Assembly: GCF_001854605.1 (NCBI RefSeq)
Contig: NZ_MKJU01000026.1
Span: 223,572-287,571 of the forward strand
DNA length: 64,000 bases
Direction of reading: 5' to 3'
DNA from: Pseudoalteromonas amylolytica
Lineage (GTDB): Bacteria > Pseudomonadota > Gammaproteobacteria > Enterobacterales > Alteromonadaceae
Shown: one piece after another, positions 28,830-40,400 of the stretch
How the letters are laid out: each line of letters starts with the position of its first letter
Position numbering within the stretch: the first letter of the stretch is position 1
Notes under the pieces: generated by a model
The model's database searches: none
Told to the model about the DNA's origin: nothing
The model's input: the letters and a program-made list of their open reading frames with translations, nothing else
Program-made: the position numbers and the translations under genes

Positions 28830-29894
28830 TTATTTGATCTGAGCGTTCAACTCACCAGATAAATATTTTAAGTGCATATCATCTAAAGAAATAGGCTTGA
28901 TCTTACTCGCATTGCCTGCCGTGCCAAACGCTTGATAACGATCGATACAGATCTCTGTCATCGCTTTTGTCGCTTCAGCTAAGAACTTACGAGGATCGAA
29001 GTTAGCAGGGTTATGAGCTAGATGACGACGAATAGCACCCGTTGATGCTAAACGTAGATCCGTATCAATATTGACCTTACGTACGCCGTGCTTGATCCCT
29101 TCAACGATTTGCTCAACTGGCACACCGTAAGTTTCTGGAATTTCTCCGCCATATTCGTTGATCACAGCCAACCAGTCCTGCGGTACTGAAGACGAACCAT
29201 GCATTACTAAGTGTGTATTTGGGATACGCGCGTGGATCTCTTTGATACGATCAATAGCCAAAATATCACCCGTTGGTGGACGCGTAAATTTGTATGCACC
29301 GTGTGATGTACCGCATGCAATTGCAAGCGCATCTACGCCTGTTTTGCTTACAAAATCAGCAGCCTCTTCTGGGTCTGTTAGTAGCTGGTCGTGAGATAGC
29401 TTACCTACCGCACCAATACCATCTTCTTCACCTGCTTCACCTGTTTCCAAAGAACCTAACACACCTAGTTCACCTTCAACAGAAACACCACAAGCGTGCG
29501 CCATTTCAACTGTACGGCGTGTCACATCAACATTATATTCATAGCTTGAAGGTGTTTTGCCGTCATCTAATAACGAGCCGTCCATCATTACCGATGAGAA
29601 CCCTAGTTGAATTGAGCGTTGGCAAACGGCAGGAGATGTACCGTGATCCTGATGCATAACGACTGGAATGTGTGGCCACTCTTCAATCGCAGCAAGGATC
29701 ATGTGGCGTATAAACGGTGCACCAGCATAGGCACGAGCACCCGCAGAACCTTGTACAATCACAGGGCTGTTTGTTTTGTCAGCCGCTTCCATGATCGCAC
29801 GCATTTGTTCCTGGTTGTTTACGTTAAAAGCTGGAACGCCATAACCATGCTCAGCAGCATGATCTAGAAGTTGACGCATACTGATTAAAGCCAT
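28830..29894 (-). CDS. fba: Fructose-bisphosphate aldolase, class II
   Basis: The 354-residue zinc enzyme cleaves fructose 1,6-bisphosphate in glycolysis and gluconeogenesis. Class II features: [11 protein letters not shown] near the start, the zinc ligands in [20 protein letters not shown], the SHGAYKF loop and the VMHGSSSVP segment with NIDTDLR near the C-terminal third. This is the long CalvinCycle-type subfamily (about 350 residues). It ends the epd-pgk-fba cluster. Confidence 0.95.
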   Translation of the reverse strand: MALISMRQLLDHAAEHGYGVPAFNVNNQEQMRAIMEAADKTNSPVIVQGSAGARAYAGAPFIRHMILAAIEEWPHIPVVMHQDHGTSPAVCQRSIQLGFSSVMMDGSLLDDGKTPSSYEYNVDVTRRTVEMAHACGVSVEGELGVLGSLETGEAGEEDGIGAVGKLSHDQLLTDPEEAADFVSKTGVDALAIACGTSHGAYKFTRPPTGDILAIDRIKEIHARIPNTHLVMHGSSSVPQDWLAVINEYGGEIPETYGVPVEQIVEGIKHGVRKVNIDTDLRLASTGAIRRHLAHNPANFDPRKFLAEATKAMTEICIDRYQAFGTAGNASKIKPISLDDMHLKYLSGELNAQIK

Positions 29895-30009
29895 AATGCT
29901 TTCTCCAATAGTCGATAGCTTGTCGCTATCTTGTTTGAACGGGATAAATTGTATGTAGCCTAAGCTACGAGTATTTGTTGATATCTAAGTGAGAGTGATA
30001 TAAACAAAT

Positions 30010-30029
30010 AAGGCCAGCTAACGCTGGCC
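30010..30029 (-). terminator. Stem-loop between pgk and fba
   Basis: GGCCAGC and GCTGGCC pair around a short loop nine bases after the pgk stop. The following minus-strand sequence has only a short T run, so it may attenuate read-through into fba. Confidence 0.5.
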
Positions 30030-30037
30030 CATAAAAA

Positions 30038-31216
30038 TTAAACGTTTGCTCTTTTCTCAAGCATAGCTACAGCCGGTAGTTTTTTCCCTTCTAAAAACTC
30101 TAAAAAGGCACCACCACCCGTAGAAATATAAGAAATATCACCTGCCACGCCGTATTTATCAATGGCGGCTAACGTATCACCACCACCTGCGATGGAAAAG
30201 GCACTTGATTTTGCGATAGCGTTGGCAATGGCCTCAGTGCCATTTCCAAATTGATCAAACTCAAAAACACCTACAGGTCCATTCCAAACAACTGTTCCTG
30301 CTTTTTCGATGATCTTAGCTAACGTGCTTGCAGTCTCAGGACCGATGTCAAAGATCATATCTTCGTCAGTGATTTCATTCACATTCTTTATCGTTGCTAC
30401 TGCTGATTCTGAAAACTCAGAACCAACCACCACATCCGTTGGTACAGGAATGTCACCGTTATTTTCACGAGCAGCATCAGTTAACTTGTTGGCTTCATCT
30501 ATTAAATCTTTCTCATATAAAGACTTACCTACAGGGTGTCCGGCAGCAGCGATGAAGGTATTTGCAATACCGCCACCAGCAACAAGCTGATCTACGACCG
30601 TTGACAACGAGTCTAGTACCGTTAATTTAGTTGATACTTTAGAGCCACCAACAATCGCCACTAACGGACGCGCTGGATTATCTAATGCTTTACCTAATGC
30701 ATCTAACTCAGCCGCCAGCAAAGGGCCAGCACAAGCGACAGGGGCAAATAGGCCAACACCATGAGTTGAAGCTTGTGCTCTATGCGCGGTACCAAATGCG
30801 TCCATCACATATACATCGCACAATGCCGCAAGTTGTTTAGCCAGCGTTTCGTCGTCTTTCTTTTCACCAACGTTAAAGCGAACATTCTCAAACACCACCA
30901 CTTCGTTGTCAGCAACCTCTACACCATCAAGGTAGTCAGTTACCAAACGAACGTTTTGTGGCAAAGCATCGTTCAAGTAATCCACCACTGGCTGCATAGA
31001 ATATTGCGTATCATACTCGCCTTCCGTTGGGCGGCCTAAGTGCGACATCACCATCACTTTAGCACCTTTTTCAAGCGCAAGTTTGATAGTGGGCAGTGAT
31101 GCGCGAATACGTGCATCAGAGGTCACTTTGCCCTCTTTAACAGGCACGTTCAAATCTTCTCTGATTAATACGCGCTTGCCGCTTAAATCTAAATCGGTCA
31201 TTTTAATGACAGACAT
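30038..31216 (-). CDS. pgk: Phosphoglycerate kinase
   Basis: The 392-residue two-domain kinase transfers phosphate between 1,3-bisphosphoglycerate and ADP. Motifs: [12 protein letters not shown] (substrate Arg), [50 protein letters not shown] and TSVGGGA-like [13 protein letters not shown] near the C-terminus. Start MSVIKMTDL is taken rather than MKEK, 15 bases upstream. It lies between epd and fba on the same strand. Confidence 0.96.
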   Translation of the reverse strand: MSVIKMTDLDLSGKRVLIREDLNVPVKEGKVTSDARIRASLPTIKLALEKGAKVMVMSHLGRPTEGEYDTQYSMQPVVDYLNDALPQNVRLVTDYLDGVEVADNEVVVFENVRFNVGEKKDDETLAKQLAALCDVYVMDAFGTAHRAQASTHGVGLFAPVACAGPLLAAELDALGKALDNPARPLVAIVGGSKVSTKLTVLDSLSTVVDQLVAGGGIANTFIAAAGHPVGKSLYEKDLIDEANKLTDAARENNGDIPVPTDVVVGSEFSESAVATIKNVNEITDEDMIFDIGPETASTLAKIIEKAGTVVWNGPVGVFEFDQFGNGTEAIANAIAKSSAFSIAGGGDTLAAIDKYGVAGDISYISTGGGAFLEFLEGKKLPAVAMLEKRANV

Positions 31217-31256
31217 GGACTTCTCCTTCATTACGATACTTCAAGATTCAAATAAA

Positions 31257-32270
31257 TTATCTAACAGCCATCATTGCCGCCGCCGTGTCGAGCATTCGAT
31301 TCGCAAATCCCCACTCGTTATCACACCACACTAATAATTTTACGAGTCTTTTATGACTAACTCGTGTTTGGGTGCCATCAATAATACAAGAGTGAGGGTC
31401 ATGATTAAAATCCACCGAAACTAATGGTTCTTCGGTATAACTCAAAATGCCTTCTAATCTGCCTGATGCGGCTTTTTGCAAAACCTGATTCACTTTCACC
31501 AAATCTACATCGGCATTAAGTGTAACGCTCAAATCCATTGCCGTAACATTGATTGTGGGCACACGCACAGCGATAGCCTCAAAGCGACTATGAAACTTAG
31601 GCAGTATACGCTCAATACCTCGTGCCAGCTTTGTATCTACTGGGATAATTGATTGACTGGCTGCGCGGGTACGTCTTAGATCACTATGATAAGCGTCGAT
31701 CACCTGTTGATCATGCATGGATGCATGAATCGTCGTGATTGCACCCGATTCAATACCAAACGCGTCATCCAGCACCTTTATTACAGGAACAATACAATTC
31801 GTCGTACACGAACCATTCGATACAATAGTATGGGCAGCTCGAAGCTCCTCATCATTGATACCATACACTATGGTCGCGTCTACATCCGCATCCGCAGGTT
31901 GAGAAAAAAGTACTTTTTTGGCACCTGCATTTAAATGGCGCATAGCATCCTGACGAGAGTGAAACACCCCAGTACATTCGAGTACAACGTCAACATCCAA
32001 TGCCTGCCAAGGCAACAAACTCGGATCGGCCTCATTGAACAATTGAATCCTGTCGCCAGCGACATTTAAGTACGGGGCTTGATGACTGACATCAAACGCA
32101 AAACGCCCATGAGAAGTATCATATTTTAATAGGTGGGCAACCGCTTTTGGGTCCGCTAATTCATTGATAGCGACAACCTGAATTTCGTGCTGGCGTCCGG
32201 ACTCGTACAGCGCGCGTACTATGTTGCGACCGATACGACCAAAACCATTGATTGCCAGTTTGATTGCCAT
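31257..32270 (-). CDS. epd: D-erythrose-4-phosphate dehydrogenase
   Basis: The 337-residue GAPDH-family enzyme has a Rossmann start [15 protein letters not shown], active-site [17 protein letters not shown] (in two parts NGSCTTNC and [10 protein letters not shown]), [14 protein letters not shown] and [12 protein letters not shown]. Epd oxidises erythrose 4-phosphate toward pyridoxal phosphate synthesis. Position upstream of pgk and fba, and the HDQQV motif, favour Epd over GapA; a second GAPDH role cannot be excluded from sequence alone. Confidence 0.88.
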   Translation of the reverse strand: MAIKLAINGFGRIGRNIVRALYESGRQHEIQVVAINELADPKAVAHLLKYDTSHGRFAFDVSHQAPYLNVAGDRIQLFNEADPSLLPWQALDVDVVLECTGVFHSRQDAMRHLNAGAKKVLFSQPADADVDATIVYGINDEELRAAHTIVSNGSCTTNCIVPVIKVLDDAFGIESGAITTIHASMHDQQVIDAYHSDLRRTRAASQSIIPVDTKLARGIERILPKFHSRFEAIAVRVPTINVTAMDLSVTLNADVDLVKVNQVLQKAASGRLEGILSYTEEPLVSVDFNHDPHSCIIDGTQTRVSHKRLVKLLVWCDNEWGFANRMLDTAAAMMAVR

Positions 32271-32474
32271 TAGATTGAAAATCCAGCTAAATGCGAATAA
32301 TTACAGGAGCTTTGCTCCAAAAGATGGCGCTATTGTAATCGACCACGCTGAAATGTGTAAGGGTAATGAGAAACTTTTTTTACATACCGGATCAAAATGC
32401 AGACTGCCTTACAGCTAATCAATGTACAAGACTCGCGGTATTATGTTTCGGTATTTTCAAGCAAGCGAGGGAGC

Positions 32475-33104
32475 TCACTGGAGTAACTGTCCTAGTTTAA
32501 GGCGTTTACCGACACTAATAGCACTGGCTTGTGCAAGTAACAGCTCTGCGGTTGCCAACGCATCGGTTAGCGCATTATGCGCCCCATATTCTGGTAAATG
32601 ATAACGGATTCGACATGCCTGCAACGTTAAACTATCTGAGTTCAAAGGTTCAGTGCGAGCGGATAAACGACGCTTCTCAATAGCCATGGTATCCAATACA
32701 GCTAAAGGACTTAACGTTAATCCGCGACATTTACTCGCTTGTTTTAAAAAGGCCCAATCTAGCTGCGCATTGTGACACACTAATATTTTTCCTTCTAACA
32801 CAGCACCTAAGCGGGTTAAAATCTGACTCAGTCGCTCGCCTTGTTCAACCATTTGCTCATCAATGCCATGATATATAGGGCTTTGCGATAGGGCTTGTAC
32901 TTCTTTATTTATATAATATTCGCTCGAGTCTAAATGTACTTTTCCTCGCTCAATCACCAACCATGCTACTGAAACAATTTCATCGTTTTGCGCATCCAAA
33001 CCTGTCAGCTCTAGATCCAGGATCACATACTCAAAGGCATTGAATTCACTCTGTCGTAACTTCATCAGACCATAAAACTTGTGCCACCAACGCAGCCCCC
33101 ACAT
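32475..33104 (-). CDS. DnaQ-like 3'-5' exonuclease
   Basis: The 209-residue protein has the DEDDh exonuclease motifs: ILDLELTGLD (Exo I), CHNAQLDWAFLK (Exo II) and HNALTDALATAELL (Exo III). Such enzymes trim DNA or RNA. The ATG overlaps the stop of the CBS/nucleotidyltransferase gene upstream; GTG 33107 is an alternative start. The pair is commonly found beside symporter/acs genes of the acetate switch, though its role there is unknown. Confidence 0.85.
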   Translation of the reverse strand: MWGLRWWHKFYGLMKLRQSEFNAFEYVILDLELTGLDAQNDEIVSVAWLVIERGKVHLDSSEYYINKEVQALSQSPIYHGIDEQMVEQGERLSQILTRLGAVLEGKILVCHNAQLDWAFLKQASKCRGLTLSPLAVLDTMAIEKRRLSARTEPLNSDSLTLQACRIRYHLPEYGAHNALTDALATAELLLAQASAISVGKRLKLGQLLQ

Positions 33105-34942
33105 CACAAGCTTCCTCTGGCAAATTTGAACGCACAGGCTTGTTGCGCTTGCTTTATAAGATAAAATGCTTCTTTAAGCTGATGCCGCTCAAGAGATGTG
33201 AGATGCTCTGGGTTGATACAGTTTTCTGGTAATTGTTCATACTCTAGCTGCGTTTTAAGCCTTAATTGGGTAAGGTAGCGCCAACAATCTTTTAAGTCGT
33301 AAATATCCTCTTTACTCAACAACGTCGTACTGAGTAACGCATCCAGTCGTTCAAGGGTATTGGCTTTGTAAACCTTCGCTTTTAAAGCATATAGCCGCAC
33401 AAGATCATTGATGATCACCACACCACGGCGCTTCAAATCCAAATATTTATGCTGCTGTTTATCTTTTTCTAGCTTGAATTGGTGAAACAACCCTAATGGT
33501 ACAGAATTGGTCGTAATATCCGTTGCCATAGCCGCGAAAAACAATTCGTTTTTAGCCATTTCACTTAATTGTGTTGTGAATTCATTGTACAAGGCGTTAC
33601 TGCCGTCAATAAAACGAATATCGAAATATATCTTACAATTGAGCATTGCTTTTGGCGTTGGCTGAGCGACCCAGAGTTTGAAACGCTCTAACCATTGCGC
33701 AAGTGAACCTCTGCAATGCTCATTGCTGGCCATAATATTCCCAGGGCATGTACGGATACCACAATGAGCCAGTTGTTCACAAACAAAGCGCCCTAATCCT
33801 GAAAAGTAACTTCGTTGCTCATCGTTCACATCATTGGGTAACAATAAACCGTTGTCCTGATCAGAATGGAGGGTTTGTTCTTCTCTGGCTTGTGATCCAA
33901 AACAGATCCAGCTAAATGAGCAAGGAGCCTCACCGTGTTCTAGCTGATATAAAGCAATTAATCGTGAGGTCAGCGCATCACTGAGGCCACTGAGCAATTT
34001 ACCAATCAGAGAAATATCTTCGATGTTATTAGCAAAGCGCTTTAACAAGTCAGGGATCTCAGATGCACATAACTTTATTGCTGAAAGGCTTTGTGCCTTG
34101 TAAATCTTGCTTATCAACTGCACTGGATCGCTTTTTTGCTGGCGTAATAGATCGGTACTGGTCAACATTCCTAACGGTTCATAATGCTCATTAAGTACAG
34201 GTAAATGATGAATATTATGCTTGAGCATTAAGTGTAACGCCGAAAACACTCGATTGTGTTCAAATATATATTTGGGTGAATCAGTCATAATACTTGCAAT
34301 TGACTGCTGGGGAGAGACGCTCGCTGCCAGTACCCGGTTGCGTAAATCTCGATCCGTCACCACACCCAATAGTTTTCGATGTTCACTAATGATAATAGAC
34401 GAAACGCAATGCTGACTCATCGTTTGAGCCGCTTCATAAATGCTTGCGTGTGGGGCAAGCACAACGGCTCCTTTGGTCATCACTTCGCTTATCTTTTTTT
34501 CTGACCAGCTATCGCGACTTTGTTTATAGTGAGAAGAAAGAAGTCTATTTGCATGTGCTTTTACAAAGTGTTGCTCAAAAACCTTATATTCACGGCGTAA
34601 AAATTCAAAATGTTCTTCATTGAGTAAGTAAACTAAACCCGCAAGATTCACCTGCAATTGGTTTTTAATCGCTTCACCCGTTAACAGTGATGGATAGCCA
34701 AAGTAATCCCCTTGCGCTAAACGCGTCACTACTTCGCCATGCGCGTTGAGTAGGTCATAACTACCTGAGCGCACAAGATACAAATATAAATTGCCACTAC
34801 GTAACCACTGATGCTGGTTCTGCTCTGTCAGGTAAATCACCTCTAGGTGAGTGGCAAAAAAATGGCTGGCTGCTTCTGGTAGCTGACTAAAAGGCATTTG
34901 CTTGCTAACAAATCGTTTAACCTCTGCAATTTCAGGCGTCAT
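33104..34942 (-). CDS. Cyclic-nucleotide-binding, CBS and nucleotidyltransferase-domain protein
   Basis: About 612 residues: a cNMP-binding-like domain (about 10-130), two CBS motifs (about 150-265), a DUF294 putative nucleotidyltransferase (about 290-425; FGSQAREEQTLHSDQDNG with the GSxxRxE and DxD features) and a C-terminal DUF294 substrate-binding-like domain. It resembles a GlnD-type signalling protein. ATG 34942 has AGGAG six bases upstream and is preferred over GTG 34966. It is co-directional with the symporter and overlaps the exonuclease gene. Confidence 0.85.
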   Translation of the reverse strand: MTPEIAEVKRFVSKQMPFSQLPEAASHFFATHLEVIYLTEQNQHQWLRSGNLYLYLVRSGSYDLLNAHGEVVTRLAQGDYFGYPSLLTGEAIKNQLQVNLAGLVYLLNEEHFEFLRREYKVFEQHFVKAHANRLLSSHYKQSRDSWSEKKISEVMTKGAVVLAPHASIYEAAQTMSQHCVSSIIISEHRKLLGVVTDRDLRNRVLAASVSPQQSIASIMTDSPKYIFEHNRVFSALHLMLKHNIHHLPVLNEHYEPLGMLTSTDLLRQQKSDPVQLISKIYKAQSLSAIKLCASEIPDLLKRFANNIEDISLIGKLLSGLSDALTSRLIALYQLEHGEAPCSFSWICFGSQAREEQTLHSDQDNGLLLPNDVNDEQRSYFSGLGRFVCEQLAHCGIRTCPGNIMASNEHCRGSLAQWLERFKLWVAQPTPKAMLNCKIYFDIRFIDGSNALYNEFTTQLSEMAKNELFFAAMATDITTNSVPLGLFHQFKLEKDKQQHKYLDLKRRGVVIINDLVRLYALKAKVYKANTLERLDALLSTTLLSKEDIYDLKDCWRYLTQLRLKTQLEYEQLPENCINPEHLTSLERHQLKEAFYLIKQAQQACAFKFARGSL

Positions 34943-35000
34943 CCTCGCTCCTAAACTATTCACCAATAACCATCGGATAAACTATTATCCTTAACTAAAA

Positions 35001-35024
35001 AACCCAGCCCAAATGGGCTGGGTT
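35001..35024. terminator. Terminator after the symporter gene
   Basis: AACCCAGCCC and GGGCTGGGTT pair exactly around AAAT, preceded by an A-tract (T-tract on the minus strand). It lies 27 bases after the symporter stop. Confidence 0.85.
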
Positions 35025-35050
35025 GTTCATTCTAATACTAGCAAATTCCT

Positions 35051-36778
35051 CTAGTGCGCATGAGCTTCACCCGATCCCTTAGGGTTACGAATGCTTTCGA
35101 CCATCTGCTGCACTTCCTCTGGTGTTTGTGCCGTTAGTTTGAGCACTACCGCTGCAACGATAAAGTTCACCATCATGCCCACAATACCTATTCCCTCAGG
35201 TGAAATACCAAACAACCAATGTGCCGGGGTATTAAGTTCTGGGCTGATAAACTTAAAGTAAATGATATATGCCGCTGTAAAGGTTATTCCTGTCACCATC
35301 CCAGCTATGGCGCCTTCTTTGTTCATGCGTTTAGAGAAGATCCCCATAATGATCGCTGGGAAGAAACTTGCGGCGGCTAAACCAAACGCAAACGCGACAA
35401 CCGAAGCAACAAACCCTGGTGGATTAATCCCGAAGTAAGCAGAAATTGCAATGGCAACCATGGCTGATAAACGCGCCGCTAGCAGTTCCTGTTTATCACT
35501 GATATTAGGTTTTAAGGTTCGCTTAAGCAGGTCATGGGAAACGGATGTTGAAATAACCAATAGTAACCCAGCTGTGGTTGACAGTGCCGCTGCAATACCA
35601 CCTGCTGCTACAAGTGCAATCACCCATGCAGGTAAATCTGCGATTTCCGGGTTTGCCAATACCATGATGTCACGGTCAATTTGCACTTCGTTCGCACTAT
35701 TAGGGTCGCTAATCTTGCCTGATGAATAGAACATCTTGCCATCATTATTTTTGTCCTCAAACACGATAAGCCCAGTTCTTTCCCAGTTTTTAACCCAAGT
35801 TGGTGCTTCGGCGTAAGCTGTGCCGCTACCATCCTTACCATTGATCGTATCAATCATATTAACGCGCGCAAATGACGCCACTGCAGGTGCTGTGGTGTAG
35901 ACTATGGCGATAAATACCAGTGTCCATGCAGCCGAAATACGTGTGTCTTTTACACGAGGTACAGTAAAGAAGCGCACAATAACATGTGGTAAACCAGCGG
36001 TACCCACCATCAATGCTGCAGTGATAGCAAACACATCAATCATGCTTTTTGACCCTTCGGTATATTGTGCAAAACCCAGTTCGGCGCTGAGCCCATCGAG
36101 TTTATCCAACACATACGTACCTGAGCCATCAGCAAGCGTTGCGCCAAACCCTGTTTGTGGTAACAAATGCCCCGTCATCATCAACGAGATAAAAATTGCA
36201 GGTACAAGATATGCGAACACTAACACACAGTATTGTGCAACTTGGGTGTATGTGATCCCCTTCATACCACCAAGTACGGCATAGAAGAAAACAATCACCA
36301 TACCAATGTATACACCCGTTTCTATGTCTACTTCTAGAAAACGAGAAAATACCACACCAACACCTCTCATTTGCCCTGCTATGTAGGTGAAGCAAATAAA
36401 AATAGCACACAAAATAGCTACAACACGCGCAACCTGCGAGTAGTAGCGATCACCGATAAAGTCTGGAACCGTGAATTTGCCGAACTTACGCAGATAAGGC
36501 GCTAAACACAGAGCCAGCAATACATAACCGCCCGTCCAGCCCATCAGGTAAACACCGCCATCGTAACCGGCAAATGAAATGATCCCCGCCATGGAAATAA
36601 ATGAAGCCGCACTCATCCAATCCGCAGCTGTTGCCATGCCATTTGCAAATGGCGGCACACCGCCACCGGCAACATAAAAATCTTTCGTTGAGCCTGCACG
36701 CGCCCAAATTGCGATACCGATATAGAGCGCAAAGCTCAAACCGACGATTATAAATGTGAGAGTTTGTACATCCATCAT
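35051..36778 (-). CDS. Sodium:solute (acetate-type) symporter
   Basis: The 575-residue protein has about 13 membrane helices and belongs to the SSS family, closest in motifs to ActP-like acetate permeases with DUF4212 partners (YVAGGGVPPFANGMATAADWMSAASF, split here as YVAGGGVPPF and GMATAADWMSAASF; AGLPHVIVRFFTVP). A roughly 70-residue insert near 305-375 is soluble. It probably takes up acetate or another short carboxylate with sodium. It begins seven bases after the DUF4212 gene, and a CrbR-motif candidate lies upstream of the pair. Confidence 0.85.
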   Translation of the reverse strand: MMDVQTLTFIIVGLSFALYIGIAIWARAGSTKDFYVAGGGVPPFANGMATAADWMSAASFISMAGIISFAGYDGGVYLMGWTGGYVLLALCLAPYLRKFGKFTVPDFIGDRYYSQVARVVAILCAIFICFTYIAGQMRGVGVVFSRFLEVDIETGVYIGMVIVFFYAVLGGMKGITYTQVAQYCVLVFAYLVPAIFISLMMTGHLLPQTGFGATLADGSGTYVLDKLDGLSAELGFAQYTEGSKSMIDVFAITAALMVGTAGLPHVIVRFFTVPRVKDTRISAAWTLVFIAIVYTTAPAVASFARVNMIDTINGKDGSGTAYAEAPTWVKNWERTGLIVFEDKNNDGKMFYSSGKISDPNSANEVQIDRDIMVLANPEIADLPAWVIALVAAGGIAAALSTTAGLLLVISTSVSHDLLKRTLKPNISDKQELLAARLSAMVAIAISAYFGINPPGFVASVVAFAFGLAAASFFPAIIMGIFSKRMNKEGAIAGMVTGITFTAAYIIYFKFISPELNTPAHWLFGISPEGIGIVGMMVNFIVAAVVLKLTAQTPEEVQQMVESIRNPKGSGEAHAH

Positions 36779-36785
36779 TATGCCC

Positions 36786-37049
36786 CTATTCGTCTACGCC
36801 GTATTTTTTATCCAATGCATTCATCTTGAATACGTAGACAAAAATCAAAGCAACAAAGGTATAAATAGCCCCTTGTTGTGAAAACCAAAAACCCAATTTA
36901 AATCCGAAAAAACGTACTTCGTTGAGCACATCCACCAGCAAAATGCCAAAACCGAAAGACACTACAAACCAAATTGCCAACAGTTTAAACATTAAGGTGA
37001 GATTTTCTGACCAGTATGCTTTTGCTTGTTGTTCATCTTTAAAAGCCAT
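36786..37049 (-). CDS. DUF4212 symporter small subunit
   Basis: The 87-residue protein (start MAFKDEQQ, GGGGAT upstream) has two membrane helices (about 22-45 and 55-78) and the DUF4212 features WSENLTLMFKLLAIWF and FWFSQQGAIYTFV. Such proteins are encoded directly before SSS symporters and are thought to be accessory subunits. The longer frame from 37106 adds an unlikely soluble extension. Confidence 0.87.
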   Translation of the reverse strand: MAFKDEQQAKAYWSENLTLMFKLLAIWFVVSFGFGILLVDVLNEVRFFGFKLGFWFSQQGAIYTFVALIFVYVFKMNALDKKYGVDE

Positions 37050-37424
37050 TTTATATCCCCTATCACGCGCCCATGCTTGAGCTGTGTTGGTGTTAATTGT
37101 CACCATTTACCTTAGCAACGGCTTGATAAGAATAAATTGAGACCTTAGTCGTAGCAAAAACATTACGTTTACGTTAACTGCACCTTGAAAAAAAATAATG
37201 CACAATTAATTCATTAAATAACAAAGAGTTATGACTAATTATGGAAAGGTATGTTATCCATCAAGGAAAATATGACGCTTATACGACATTAGTCTAAATC
37301 AACTTGAAGAAAACAACTTATATATAAGAAACAAAAGGTTAAAAACATCAATGTAATATGTGATGTACAGACACTGGCTAAATCTGTGGTAAGGTAAAGA
37401 CACGTTGATTTAACAAGAATAACA
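37050..37424. promoter_or_regulatory. Divergent promoter region, DUF4212/symporter and crbS
   Basis: This 375-base AT-rich gap contains ACCTTAGTCGTA at 37142-37153, a motif shared with the acs and porin promoters. A related ACATTAGTCTAA lies near 37285, on the crbS side. No ORF or repeat was seen. Confidence 0.5.
37142..37153 (-). promoter_or_regulatory. Putative CrbR-type motif upstream of the symporter operon
   Basis: ACCTTAGTCGTA on the plus strand (TACGACTAAGGT toward the genes), 93 bases upstream of the DUF4212 start. The same 12-mer recurs at 45806 (one change) and 45991. Confidence 0.5.
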
Positions 37425-40400
37425 ATGACAGCTGCACTCATTCTGGTCTCACTGAGTTACATTGGCCTTCTGTTCTGGCTAGCCAACTGGGGAGATAAAA
37501 CCACACCATTGGCGATGCGGATCACTCACCACCCCTTTGTGTATGCGTTTTCACTGGGCATTTACTGCACGTCTTGGACTTATTATGGCTCAGTCGGCAC
37601 CGCCGCTGAAAGTAGCTGGCACTACTTACCTATTTTACTTGGGCCAGCCTTGTTATTTTTCTTCGGTCATGGTTTTTTACGTAAACTTATTTTGGTCAGT
37701 AAAAAGCAAAACATTACCACCATTGCTGATTTTATTTCCGCGCGCTATGGCAAACGCCAAGCCACAGCCGTCATGGTCACTATGATTGCGCTGCTAGCAA
37801 CCATTCCCTATATTGCACTGCAACTCAAAGCGCTCAGCAGCAGTTTTTTACTACTTCAACAAGGTTCGCTACTCTCTGGTAATGCACTGGCGCTGACCGG
37901 CACGCTCGTTATGGCGTTATTCGCCATCTTTTTTGGTACTCGAAAAGTAGATGTAACTGAGTATCGCTCAGGCTTGATGTTAGCCGTTGCATTCGAATCC
38001 ATTATTAAGTTCATCGCGCTGGGTGCGGTGGCGATACTTGCCATAATAGCGCTGCTGAAGGTCCAAGATAGTGGTACAATTAACATCAAACATTGGCTCA
38101 ATTTTGATGCGTTTAGCTTCAACTTTGTGGGTCAAAGTCTGATGGCTGCAGCAGCCATTGTTTGTTTACCTAGACAATTTCATGTCACCGTAGTGGATAA
38201 CCAAGATAGCCGCCACTTGCGCACCGCTCGCTGGGCATTCCCGCTATATTTATTACTTATCGCCGCAATGATTATTCCGATCGCAACGGCTGCAATACAC
38301 CCTCAAATTGGTGCTAATATAGCAGCCGACAGCTTTGTATTGGCACTGCCGTTAATGCAAGATCACCCGCTCATTACTACCTTTGTGTTTATTGGCGGTC
38401 TATCTGCTGCCACAGCGATGATAGTGGTTGCAACACTTACGCTCAGCACTATGCTCTCTAACGACGTGGTACTGCCTTTACTACTTAAAAGAAAGCTAAA
38501 ACGCAGTGCCCTGACCCGCAACTACAAAACCCCCATTTTATTGATCCGCCGCGTTATTATCGCTGCTATTTTATTGTTGGCGTATTTATACCAGCAATGG
38601 TTTGGCCACGGCGAAGCTTTGGCGAACATGGGACTGGTGGCATTCTCTTTGGTTACACAGCTACTGCCCGCAATTGTCGGTGGCTTATATTGGCGAAAAG
38701 GTCACGCGTATGGCGTTTATGCAGGCTTATTAGCCGGTTTCATCTGCTGGACGCTATTTTTGATGCTGCCAGTGGTGGGCACAGGCATTGCGCTCGATTA
38801 TGAACTGCGACAAAGTATCATCACCAAAGGAACGCTCATTGCCTTATCTGCCAACATTTTCTGTTATATCAGCTTTTCACTGGCCGCACATGAACGCTTA
38901 ATCGATAAAATTCAGGCCGCCGCGTTCGTTTACCCTAAGGAGCAAGCAGGGTTTGCAAAACGCATGGATAAGAATATCAAAGCCAGTGTGTATGACTTTA
39001 AGGTGTTACTCCAAACATTTCTCGGCATTCAGCGCTCAGGACAACTCCTAAGCCAATATGCACAAAGTAATAATATTGATGATAATAATGCTTACCCCGA
39101 TGCAGATTTTATCGCCTATTGCGAACGAGCTCTGACTGGCGTACTTGGCGCCTCCTCAGCGCAAGCCTTGATCCATACCGTGGCCTCTGGCAAACAAATG
39201 GCCTTTGAAGAAGTGGTTAACTTCTTCGACGAAACCACACAAGCCCTACAATTCAATCAAAACCTACTCTACACCTCTTTGGAAAACCTTAGCCATGGTA
39301 TTTCTGTGGTCGATAAAGAGCTAAATTTGGTTGCTTGGAACAAGCGCTACAGTGAGATGTTTGACTACCCAGATGGCTTTTTAGAAGTGGGTCTGCCCAT
39401 CGAAAAGGTTATTCGCTTTAACGCGCAAAGGGGGGAATGTGGGCCGGGTGACATAGAGCGGCTCGTTGACAAGCGAGTACAACACCTGCGTAACGGCACG
39501 CCACATCACTTCATTCGTCATCGCCGCGATGGACAAGTATATGAAATGCGTGGTAATCCACTTCCTGAAGGAGGCTTTGTCACCAGCTTCTCTGATATCA
39601 CTATGCACATCAACACACAAAACGCGCTTGAAGAAATTAATATGGACTTGGAGAACCGTATTGAAGCGCGCACCCAAGAAATTCGCACCATCAACACAGA
39701 CTTACAGGCGCAAATCACATCTCGAATAGCAACGGAGCAAGCCCTGATGGCTGCTAAAAAAGAAGCTGAGCGTGCCAATGACAGTAAAACCCGCTTTTTA
39801 GCACTAGCCAGTCACGATATCTTACAGCCACTTAATGCTGCCCGTTTATACCTGGCTGCCATTGATGAACAACCATTGAGTCACCAGGATAGAAGTAATT
39901 TTGACAAGCTCGCGGATAGCCTAGACTCTACAGTTCACCTGATGTCTGCCCTATTAGACATCGCCAAATTAGAACAAGGTGCAATGCAACCCTCGCCGCG
40001 ACATTTTTGTATTGATGACATTCTCGGCCCTTTAGCCAATGAATATGCGATATTATCCAGCGACAAAGGGTTACAACTTAAAATGCGCAGCAATCACGCG
40101 ATAGTGCACAGCGACATCACCTACCTGCGCCGGGTAGTCCAAAACCTCGTATCAAACGCGGTGAAATATACTGAGCATGGCAAAGTACTGATTGCCTGCC
40201 GCAACCGAAAACACAGTTTGAGGCTGGACGTTTGGGACACAGGCCCTGGCATATCACAACATCAACTTAGTAAAATATTTAATGACTTTTACCGTATTCA
40301 AAACAACGACAATAAAGGCGTAGGATTGGGGCTAGGGGTTGTCAAACGGTTATGCGATCTACTCAGTCTTGAATTATCCGTACGCTCTTGGGTTGGCAAG

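Noticed and set aside
33104..34942. Reading this as the PII uridylyltransferase GlnD
   Set aside because: The nucleotidyltransferase motif is similar, but the cNMP-binding and CBS domains, the length and the lack of HD and ACT domains do not fit GlnD.
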